This document shows, in pieces, positions 1 through 5,337 of a stretch of 6,079 nt of DNA. Every line of letters begins with the position of its first letter. The first letter of the stretch is position 1. This stretch comes from JBFHNV01 sp965365655. Its GTDB lineage: Bacteria > Pseudomonadota > Gammaproteobacteria > HK1. The position numbers were made by a program, and so were the translations under genes. Below the pieces are notes generated by a model that had not been told where the DNA came from, made no database searches, and worked only from the letters and a program-made list of their open reading frames with translations. The DNA is taken from positions 1 through 6,079 of the forward strand of contig CBDUCN010000309.1 of NCBI GenBank assembly GCA_965365655.1, read 5' to 3'.

Positions 1-320
1 CGGGCGCGGACGACGATGCGCGATGGCGCCTGCTGCTGTTCGACGGCGAGGACTGCGGCTACTGCGCGCGCTGGCAAGCAGAGGTCGGAGGCACGTACGG
101 ACTCACCCGTGAAGGGCGCGTCGCGCCGCTGTCGCGCAGCGCGCTGGCCGACGGCGTTCCGGACGGCGTGACTCTGCGCGCGCCCGTGCGGTACACGCCG
201 ACCTTCGTGCTGCTGGACGCGGCCGGCAACGAGCGCGGCCGCATCACAGGCTATCTCGGCGAGGATCAGTTCTGGGGTCTGCTGACGGTATTGATCGAGC
301 GCGAAGCGATCGCCGAATGA
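1..320 (+). CDS. soxS: SoxS-type periplasmic thioredoxin, 5'-truncated by the window edge
   Basis: The reading frame is open from base 3 to a TGA at 318-320, giving 105 visible residues; the start and any signal peptide lie outside the window. A thioredoxin-like active site CGYC sits at visible residues 18-21, preceded by the strand RLLLFDGED and followed by ARW. The cis-proline loop is YTPTF (P66), followed by the strand FVLLD. The C-terminal stretch GYLGEDQFWGLL is typical of SoxS proteins. SoxS is known in Paracoccus and relatives as a periplasmic thiol-disulfide protein that reduces or reactivates the carrier SoxYZ. Its position just before soxX and the CcdA-type transporter at 4428-5171 support that role. 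A generic thioredoxin or SoxW is the alternative, but the arrangement of motifs favours SoxS. The 165-base gap with its own promoter suggests that soxX is not solely dependent on transcription from soxS. Confidence 0.82.
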   Translation, partial: GADDDARWRLLLFDGEDCGYCARWQAEVGGTYGLTREGRVAPLSRSALADGVPDGVTLRAPVRYTPTFVLLDAAGNERGRITGYLGEDQFWGLLTVLIEREAIAE

Positions 321-344
321 ACACGCTTCTTCTTGCGGTGCAGC

Positions 345-388
345 ATATATTCGATCTTGATATATCGTTTCGTGTCTAAGTATATTCG
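345..388. promoter_or_regulatory. Operator-like repeats overlapping the soxX promoter
   Basis: ATATAT occurs at 345-350 and again at 360-365 with 9 bases between the two. The element TATATTCG occurs at 346-353 and is exactly repeated at 381-388, with a shorter version TATATCG at 361-367. These repeats cover the predicted -35 and -10 boxes, which is where a repressor would block RNA polymerase. Sox operons are known to be controlled by ArsR-family repressors (SoxR, and related SqrR/BigR). I infer a similar site here, but no regulator gene is in the window and AT-rich repeats can arise by chance. Confidence 0.35.
357..386 (+). promoter_or_regulatory. Predicted sigma70-type promoter for soxXYZA
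   Basis: A -35 box TTGATA at 357-362 (5 of 6 to TTGACA) and a -10 box TATATT at 381-386 (5 of 6 to TATAAT) are separated by 18 bases. They stand in a short AT-rich island within very GC-rich DNA. The predicted start is near 392-394, leaving an untranslated leader of roughly 90 bases before the soxX ATG at 486. This is prediction from sequence only. Confidence 0.6.
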
Positions 389-471
389 GTGCCGTTCGCG
401 GCGGCGTCGTCGCAGCGGATCGAGAAGCGAGCCCCGCCGGAGAGCGGGCGCCTGGAAAGGCCAAAGGCCGA

Positions 472-479
472 GAGGAGAG
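472..479 (+). promoter_or_regulatory. Ribosome-binding site fixing the soxX start
   Basis: GAGGAGAG at 472-479 contains a good Shine-Dalgarno core (AGGAG at 473-477) 8 bases before the ATG at 486. It selects this ATG over the in-frame ATG at 333, which would lie upstream of the predicted promoter boxes. Confidence 0.75.
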
Positions 480-485
480 ACATCC

Positions 486-944
486 ATGACGAGACCCGCC
501 CTGGGGACGGTCGTCGCGGCAGTGGTGTGCGCCATGCTCACCGGAGCGGCAACCGCCGCCGAGTTCGCGAAGTTCACCGTCGACAAGAGCAACTTCAGCA
601 TTGCCGATTCACTCACCGGCAAGCCCGGTGATCCCGACAACGGGCGCAAGGTCGCGATCGACCGCAAGAAGGGCAACTGCCTCGCCTGCCACACCATGCC
701 GATACCGGAGCAGCCCTTCCACGGGCGGATCGCGCCGTCGCTGAACGGCGTCGGCGCGCGTTACGAGGCCGCGCAGCTCCGGCTGCGGGTCGTGAACCCG
801 AAGGTGCTCAACCCGAACAGCATCATGCCGTCGTTCTACAAGACCGACGGCTACCACCGGCCGCTCAAGAAGTTCGCGGACAAGACCATCCTCTCCGCCC
901 AGGAGGTGGAGGACGTGGTGGCCTACCTGACGACGTTGAAGTAG
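486..944 (+). CDS. soxX: SoxX, monohaem c-type cytochrome subunit of SoxAX
   Basis: This is the small subunit of SoxAX, the periplasmic cytochrome that oxidatively couples thiosulfate to SoxY and passes electrons onward. The protein has 152 residues. A Sec signal peptide ends at about A24/A25 (TAA before EFAKF). One haem motif CLACH lies at residues 65-69. The distal Met ligand is most likely M114 in the conserved stretch NSIMPSFYK, matching the His/Met haem known for SoxX. The C-terminal helix LSAQEVEDVVAYLTTLK is typical of class I cytochromes c. I chose the ATG at 486 because it gives the signal peptide directly and has a strong ribosome-binding site. The frame stays open upstream to 333, but that extension runs through the promoter island and yields an arginine-rich stretch unlike any export signal. 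It is the first gene of soxXYZA, with 34 bases to soxY. Confidence 0.95.
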   Translation: MTRPALGTVVAAVVCAMLTGAATAAEFAKFTVDKSNFSIADSLTGKPGDPDNGRKVAIDRKKGNCLACHTMPIPEQPFHGRIAPSLNGVGARYEAAQLRLRVVNPKVLNPNSIMPSFYKTDGYHRPLKKFADKTILSAQEVEDVVAYLTTLK

Positions 945-978
945 CCGTTCCGTACCAGACTCCAGAGGTGACCACCCG

Positions 979-1455
979 ATGAATCATCCAACCAGGTCCG
1001 GGGCGTTCACGCGCCGCCGTTTCATCGCCCTGACGGGCACCGCGGTTCTCGCCGGCGTGGTCGGCGTGCCCGCCGCCCGCGCCGACCAGAAGCTGCTCGA
1101 CGAGGCGATGGCCAAGGTGCTGGCCGGCCGCACGGCCGGTGACGGCAGCGACGTCATCAAGCTCGAGCTGCCCGAGATCGCGGAGAACGGCAACACGGTG
1201 CCGCTGCGCTTCGAGGTCGACAGCCCGATGACGGAGGCCAACCACGTCACGCACGTGCACGTGTTCGCGGACGGCAACCCGCGGCCCGACGTCGCGAGCT
1301 TCCACTTCACGCCGGCCAGCGGCAAGGCGGCCGCGTCGACGCGCATGCGCCTCGCGAAGACCCAGAACATCGTCGCGGTCGCCGAGATGAGCGACGGCAA
1401 GGTCGTGACGGCGAAGAAGGAAGTGAAGGTCACCATCGGCGGCTGCGGCGGCTGA
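979..1455 (+). CDS. soxY: SoxY, covalent sulfur-substrate carrier protein
   Basis: SoxY carries the sulfur intermediates of the Sox cycle on a C-terminal cysteine and acts in the periplasm as a heterodimer with SoxZ. The 158-residue protein begins with a twin-arginine signal (TRRRFIALTG, about residues 11-20) followed by a hydrophobic stretch ending near ARA before DQKLL. The mature part has the immunoglobulin-like SoxY domain. The protein ends in IGGCGG, the hallmark swinging arm, with C156 as the only cysteine. SoxZ has no signal of its own, so the SoxYZ dimer is presumably exported through Tat on the SoxY signal. The ATG at 979 has AGAGGTG at 964-970, 8 bases upstream. The length and the single reactive cysteine are normal for the family. 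Confidence 0.97.
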   Translation: MNHPTRSGAFTRRRFIALTGTAVLAGVVGVPAARADQKLLDEAMAKVLAGRTAGDGSDVIKLELPEIAENGNTVPLRFEVDSPMTEANHVTHVHVFADGNPRPDVASFHFTPASGKAAASTRMRLAKTQNIVAVAEMSDGKVVTAKKEVKVTIGGCGG

Positions 1456-1479
1456 GCCCCGGCAAGGAGGAGAATCGAA

Positions 1480-1803
1480 ATGGCGAAGCCACGCGTGAAG
1501 GCGCCGAGCAAGGTCGGCAAGGGAGAGGTGTTCGAGGTCAAGTGCCTCGTGTCGCACGTCATGGAGAGCGGCCAGCGCAAGGACCGCAAGACGGGCGAGA
1601 AGATCCCGCGCATGATCATCAACAAGTTCGTGGCCACCTTCAACGGCAAGGAGGTGTTCACCGCGGACTGGCATCCGGCAATCTCGGCCAATCCCTACAT
1701 GGCCTTCTTCATGAAGGCGGAGGAGAGCGGCGAGCTGGTCCTCACCTGGACGGACGACAAGGGCGAGACGATCACCGCCAAGAAACAGATCACCGTCGGC
1801 TGA
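1480..1803 (+). CDS. soxZ: SoxZ, partner subunit of the SoxYZ carrier
   Basis: SoxZ is the scaffold subunit that binds SoxY and presents its cysteine arm to SoxAX and SoxB. It has 107 residues, normal length, and no signal peptide, as usual, since it is thought to ride out of the cell bound to SoxY. Family landmarks are the SHVMESGQRKD segment (residues 25-35), the IPRMIINKF strand, FNGKEVF and the SANPYMAFF region. The protein ends in a strand with TAKKQITVG. One cysteine, C22, lies in the strand FEVKCLVSH, where as I recall the family more often has Thr; the usual His-Pro that follows is His-Val here. The strong ribosome-binding site AAGGAGGAG (1464-1472) lies 7 bases before the ATG. Its stop codon TGA (1801-1803) overlaps the soxA ribosome-binding site. 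Confidence 0.96.
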   Translation: MAKPRVKAPSKVGKGEVFEVKCLVSHVMESGQRKDRKTGEKIPRMIINKFVATFNGKEVFTADWHPAISANPYMAFFMKAEESGELVLTWTDDKGETITAKKQITVG

Positions 1804-1808
1804 GGAGG
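1802..1808 (+). promoter_or_regulatory. soxA ribosome-binding site overlapping the soxZ stop
   Basis: GAGGAGG at 1802-1808 shares two bases with the soxZ TGA (1801-1803). It lies 7 bases before the ATG at 1816 but only 1 base before the in-frame GTG at 1810, so it argues for the ATG as soxA start. The overlap suggests that translation of soxA is coupled to that of soxZ. Confidence 0.7.
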
Positions 1809-1815
1809 CGTGAGC

Positions 1816-2613
1816 ATGAGACAGACGAAGAAGATGGTCATCGCCGTCGCCGTGGCCGCGCTCGCGGCGGGCGGCACCGCGGTGGCCCGCGACTGGGGCA
1901 AGTACCAGGTCGAGGATCGCCGCAGCGGCTACACCTACATGACCGACGAGACCCGCTTCATCCAGAACGACGACTTCGAGAACCCGGCGATGCTGTGGGT
2001 GGAGCGCGGCGAGGGTCTGTGGTCGACGCCCGACGGCAAGCAGGGCAAGTCGTGCCAGGACTGCCACGGCGACGCCTCCGAGAGCATGAAGACGGCGGGG
2101 GCGACCTATCCGGTGTACGCGCCGGAGCTCGGGAAGCTGATCAGCCTCGAGCAGCGGATGAACCAGTGCCGCACCGAGCGCATGGGCGCCGAGGAGTGGA
2201 AGTGGGAGTCCGACCCGATGCTGTCGATGACCAGCTTCGTGCGCCACCAGTCCCGCGGCCAGCCGGTGCAGCCGGTGGTGGACGGCAAGGCGAAGCCGTT
2301 CTTCGAGAAGGGCAAGGCGTTCTACGAGGAGCGCCGCGGGCAGCTCGACCTCGCGTGCCAGCACTGCCACGAGTTCTACCCCGGCGGCCAGCTGCGCGCC
2401 AACGTGCTGAGCCAGGGCCAGAGCAACGGCTTCCCGACCTACCGCCTGAAGTGGCAGAAGGTGGGCTCCATCCACCGCCGTTTCCGCGGCTGCAACAAGA
2501 TGGTGCGCGCAACGCCTTACGACTACGGCGCCGACGAGTACGTGAACCTGGAGCTGTACCTCGCATGGCGCGGCCGCGGTCTGCCGGTGGAGACCCCGGC
2601 GGTGCGCAACTGA
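1816..2613 (+). CDS. soxA: SoxA, dihaem c-type cytochrome subunit of SoxAX
   Basis: SoxA is the catalytic subunit of SoxAX, which forms the SoxY-S-thiosulfonate bond in the periplasm. From the ATG at 1816 it has 265 residues. A Sec signal peptide runs to about A24 (TAVA before RDWGKY). It has two haem motifs, CQDCH at 80-84 and CQHCH at 181-185, which place it in the dihaem class and fit the absence of a separate SoxK. C226 in RFRGCNKMVRA matches the conserved active-site cysteine that ligates the catalytic haem and carries a persulfide in the Rhodovulum structure. C118 (RMNQC) is a good candidate for the cysteine ligand of the first haem; that assignment is my inference. Spacing to the ribosome-binding site favours ATG 1816 over GTG 1810, which would add two residues. 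A terminator follows 32 bases after the stop. Confidence 0.95.
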   Translation: MRQTKKMVIAVAVAALAAGGTAVARDWGKYQVEDRRSGYTYMTDETRFIQNDDFENPAMLWVERGEGLWSTPDGKQGKSCQDCHGDASESMKTAGATYPVYAPELGKLISLEQRMNQCRTERMGAEEWKWESDPMLSMTSFVRHQSRGQPVQPVVDGKAKPFFEKGKAFYEERRGQLDLACQHCHEFYPGGQLRANVLSQGQSNGFPTYRLKWQKVGSIHRRFRGCNKMVRATPYDYGADEYVNLELYLAWRGRGLPVETPAVRN

Positions 2614-2645
2614 GCCGCCCGGGCGAATTCCATCCCTGACGAACC

Positions 2646-2682
2646 GGGGGGAATGCGCGGCCGCGCATTCCCCCCTTTTTTT
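2646..2682 (+). terminator. Strong intrinsic terminator between soxA and soxB
   Basis: Bases 2646-2675 form a perfect 15-base inverted repeat: six G, then AATGCGCGG, mirrored by CCGCGCATT and six C. Folded as RNA this gives a stem of about 13 pairs with a GGCC loop, followed at once by seven T (2676-2682). It has no A-tract on the other side, so it should act only on plus-strand transcription. It lies 32 bases after soxA and 26 bases before soxB. It may end the soxXYZA transcript, let part of it read through, or protect the 3' end of the message. Confidence 0.88.
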
Positions 2683-2708
2683 GGCCCATCATCGGGGGAT
2701 CCACGCTG

Positions 2709-4394
2709 ATGCTTTCGAGACGCGACTTCCTGCAGGTGGCGGCGGCCACGACGGCCCTCGGCGCGCTGCCCGGCGGCATGCTGCGCGCGGCCGCGCGGCA
2801 GGCGATCACCCAGGCCGAGCTGCTCGCGTTCGAGCCGCTGGGTCAGGTGACGCTGCTGCACATCGCCGACCTGCACGCGCAGCTGGTGCCGCTGTACTTC
2901 CGCGAGCCGTCGGTGAATCTCGGGGTCGGGGAGGTGCACGGTCTGCCGCCGCACGTCACCGGCGCGGAGTTCCTCGCGCGTTTCGGCATCGCGCCGGGGA
3001 GCGCGCAGGCGTATGCGCTGACCAGCGAGGAGTTCGCCGCGCTCGCGAAGTCCTACGGGCGAATCGGCGGGCTCGACCGGCTGGCCACGCTGATCAAGGC
3101 GATCCGGGCCGAGCGCCCGTCGAACACCCTGTTCCTGGACGGCGGCGACACCTGGCAGGGCTCCTACACCGCGCTCGCGACGCGCGGCGCCGACATGGTG
3201 GAGGCGATGAACGCGCTCGGCACCGACGCGATGACCGCGCACTGGGAGTTCACCTACGGCACCGAGCGCGTGAACGCGCTGAAGGACACGCTGGCGTTCC
3301 CGTTCCTCGCCGGCAACGTGGTCGACAGCACCTGGGAGGAGGCGGTCTACGAGTCCACCGCGTTCTTCGAGCGCGGCGGCGTCAAGGTCGCGGTCATCGG
3401 CCAGGCGTTCCCGTACACGCCGGTCGCGAATCCGCGCTACATGATTCCGGACCTGTCGTTCGGGATCCGCGAGGAGGCCGTGCAGGGTCACGTGGACGCG
3501 GCGCGCGAGCAGGGCGCGGAGCTGGTGGTGCTGCTGTCGCACAACGGCTTCGACGTGGACCGCAAGCTCGCGTCGCGGGTCAGCGGGATCGACGTGATCC
3601 TCACCGGCCACACCCACGACGCGCTGCCCGAGATCGTGAAGGTGGACGGCACCGTGCTGGTCGCGTCGGGCTCGCACGGGAAGTTCCTCTCGCGCCTGGA
3701 CGTGAAGATGGACGGCGGGCGCATGGTGGACGTGCGCTACAAGCTGATGCCGGTGTTCGCCGACGCGATCGAGCCGGACCCGGAGATGTCGGCGCTGGTG
3801 ACCCGGCTGCGCGCCCCGCATGCGCAGGCGATCGAGCGCGTGCTCGGCACGACGGAGTCGCTGCTGTACCGGCGCGGCAACTTCAACGGCACCTTCGACG
3901 ATCTGATCTGCAGCGCGCTGCTCGAGGAGCGCGACGCCGAGATCGCGCTGTCGCCGGGATTCCGCTGGGGCGCGACGCTGCTCCCCGGTCAGCCGATCAC
4001 GGTGGATGACGTCTACACGCAGACCGCGATCACCTATCCGAACGCGTACCGCCTGAACATGAGCGGCGAGCAGCTCAAGCTGATCCTCGAGGACGTCGCG
4101 GACAACCTGTTCAACCCCGACCCTTACTACCAGCAGGGCGGCGACATGGTGCGGGTCGGCGGCATGGGTTACCGAATCGACGTCGGCAACCCGATGGGCA
4201 GCCGGATCTCGGAGATGACGCTGCTCGCCGACGGCAAGCCCATCGACCCGTCGCGCGAATACGTGGTCAGCGGCTGGGCGTCGGTCAACGAGGGCACCGA
4301 CGGACCGCCGGTGTACGACGTGGTGTCGGGCTGGATCGAGAAGAAGAAGGTCGTGGACGTCTCACCGAACCGCTCGGTGAAGGTGGTGACCTGA
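2709..4394 (+). CDS. soxB: SoxB, sulfate thiol esterase (SoxY-thiosulfonate sulfohydrolase)
   Basis: SoxB hydrolyses the terminal sulfone from SoxY-bound thiosulfate, releasing sulfate in the periplasm. The 561-residue protein has the usual family length. A perfect twin-arginine motif SRRDFLQ (residues 3-9) fits Tat export of the folded dimanganese enzyme. The metallophosphatase domain shows the metal-binding blocks in order: HIADLHA (D54, H56), GGDTWQGS (D147), AHWEFTYG (H178, where related 5'-nucleotidases have the Asn of GNHE), LSHNG (H278) and GHTHD (H301, H303). The C-terminal 5'-nucleotidase-like domain contains FNGTFDDLICSALL, SPGFRWG and the YYQQGGDMVRVGGMGY stretch typical of SoxB. 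The ATG at 2709 has only a G-rich ribosome-binding site (GGGGGA, 2694-2699). No clear promoter is visible between the preceding terminator and this gene, so expression probably depends on read-through or a weak unrecognised promoter. Confidence 0.97.
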   Translation: MLSRRDFLQVAAATTALGALPGGMLRAAARQAITQAELLAFEPLGQVTLLHIADLHAQLVPLYFREPSVNLGVGEVHGLPPHVTGAEFLARFGIAPGSAQAYALTSEEFAALAKSYGRIGGLDRLATLIKAIRAERPSNTLFLDGGDTWQGSYTALATRGADMVEAMNALGTDAMTAHWEFTYGTERVNALKDTLAFPFLAGNVVDSTWEEAVYESTAFFERGGVKVAVIGQAFPYTPVANPRYMIPDLSFGIREEAVQGHVDAAREQGAELVVLLSHNGFDVDRKLASRVSGIDVILTGHTHDALPEIVKVDGTVLVASGSHGKFLSRLDVKMDGGRMVDVRYKLMPVFADAIEPDPEMSALVTRLRAPHAQAIERVLGTTESLLYRRGNFNGTFDDLICSALLEERDAEIALSPGFRWGATLLPGQPITVDDVYTQTAITYPNAYRLNMSGEQLKLILEDVADNLFNPDPYYQQGGDMVRVGGMGYRIDVGNPMGSRISEMTLLADGKPIDPSREYVVSGWASVNEGTDGPPVYDVVSGWIEKKKVVDVSPNRSVKVVT

Positions 4395-4427
4395 CGGCAG
4401 GCGCGGCGGTCACGGGCGTCTGACGCA

Positions 4428-5171
4428 ATGGACGGCTTCGAGGTCGGCTACGCCGGCGCGGCGCTGGCGGGCCTGCTGAGCTTCCTGTCGCCGTGCGTGC
4501 TGCCGCTGGTGCCGCCGTACCTGTGCTTCCTGGCCGGTGTCAGCATCGAGCAGCTGCAGGGCGCCGGGGACGCGGCGCCGCGCGCGGGGCGCCGCGTGTT
4601 CGCGCACGCGCTGGCCTTCGTGCTCGGCTTCGCGACGGTGTTCGTCGCGCTGGGCGCGAGCGCGTCCGCGGTCGGCCGGCTGGTCGCGGACCACCTGGAC
4701 GTGCTGTCCAAGGTGGCCGGCGTGCTGATCGTGCTCCTCGGGCTGCATTTCCTCGGCGTGTTCCGGCTCGCCGCGCTGTACCGCGAGTTCCGCTTCCACG
4801 GGGCGGGGAAGCCGGCGGGGCTGGCCGGCGCGTACGCGGTCGGGCTCGCGTTCGCGTTCGGCTGGACGCCGTGCGTCGGGCCGGTGCTCGCGGCCATCCT
4901 GTTCGTCGCCGCGGGCGAGGACACGGTGTGGAAGGGCGCGTCGCTGCTGGGCGTGTACGCGCTCGGGATCGGGGTGCCGTTCCTGCTCGCGGCGCTGCTC
5001 GCGCCCGCCTTCCTCGGCTTCATGCAGCGCTTCCGGCGTCACCTGCACCGCGTGGAGCAGGTGATGGGCGCGTTCCTGGTGATCACCGGCGTGCTGTTCA
5101 TCACCGGCTCGGTGAACGAGATCGGGTTCTGGCTGCTGGAGACCTTCCCGGCGCTGGGCCGCGTGGGCTGA
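4428..5171 (+). CDS. CcdA/SoxV-type thiol-disulfide membrane transporter
   Basis: CcdA-family proteins carry electrons from cytoplasmic thioredoxin across the membrane through a pair of intramembrane cysteines. The 247-residue protein shows six hydrophobic segments at roughly 8-38, 56-82, 94-114, 131-163, 167-197 and 210-230. The two signature cysteines are C23 in LSFLSPCVLPLVPPYL and C149 in FGWTPCVGP, one in each half of the pseudo-repeat. In Sox clusters this protein is called SoxV and reduces the periplasmic thioredoxins SoxW or SoxS. With a SoxS-type protein at the left end of the locus, that is the likely job here. A role in cytochrome c maturation for SoxA and SoxX cannot be excluded. 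It starts 33 bases after soxB, in the same frame, with no evident Shine-Dalgarno sequence. Family assignment is firm; the exact name soxV is inferred from context. Confidence 0.9.
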   Translation: MDGFEVGYAGAALAGLLSFLSPCVLPLVPPYLCFLAGVSIEQLQGAGDAAPRAGRRVFAHALAFVLGFATVFVALGASASAVGRLVADHLDVLSKVAGVLIVLLGLHFLGVFRLAALYREFRFHGAGKPAGLAGAYAVGLAFAFGWTPCVGPVLAAILFVAAGEDTVWKGASLLGVYALGIGVPFLLAALLAPAFLGFMQRFRRHLHRVEQVMGAFLVITGVLFITGSVNEIGFWLLETFPALGRVG

Positions 5172-5337
5172 CGGCGCGTCGCGAGGCCGCGACGGCGTGT
5201 CGCGCGTTCCCGCCTCAGTGCCCCGCGCGGTCGCGTGCCGCGCGGGTCCGCGAACGCGGTCTCGGCGCGGGTCCGTGTGCCGGACGCCGGCGGATGCGGA
5301 ATCCCGTTGCCCGCCCGCGACGTCCGGGCACCCGCGC
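5172..5337. other. Convergent intergenic spacer with GC-rich hairpins
   Basis: These 166 bases separate the 3' ends of the CcdA-type gene and the minus-strand gene. Two inverted repeats stand out: CGTCGCG (5177-5183) pairing with CGCGACG (5188-5194) across a 4-base loop, and CCCGCGCGG (5222-5230) pairing with CCGCGCGGG (5238-5246) across a 7-base loop. Neither is followed by a T-tract on either strand, so they are not canonical intrinsic terminators, though they could slow polymerase or mark message ends. No convincing gene is seen here. Confidence 0.45.

Noticed and set aside
433..469. Small inverted repeats in the soxX leader (CCCGC/GCGGG and GGCC-AAA-GGCC) as a possible riboswitch
   Set aside because: The stems are only 4-5 pairs in GC-rich sequence and do not resemble any riboswitch class I know.
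333..485. N-terminal extension of SoxX from the ATG at 333
   Set aside because: It spans the predicted promoter, is arginine- and serine-rich, and would bury the signal peptide. The ATG at 486 has a proper ribosome-binding site and an immediate signal peptide.
865..2475. Long open frame on the minus strand opposite soxX-soxA
   Set aside because: It lies antisense to four clear sox genes, its translation is His/Arg/Ala/Leu-rich with no recognisable domain, and long antisense frames are expected in GC-rich coding DNA.
2523..3821. Minus-strand open frame opposite soxB
   Set aside because: It is a shadow of soxB with low-complexity Arg/His/Val composition and no start signal of note.
2681..4009. 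Open frame overlapping soxB on the plus strand
   Set aside because: It is the soxB sequence in another frame, giving an Arg/Ala/Gly-rich product without motifs, while the soxB frame holds all metal-binding blocks.
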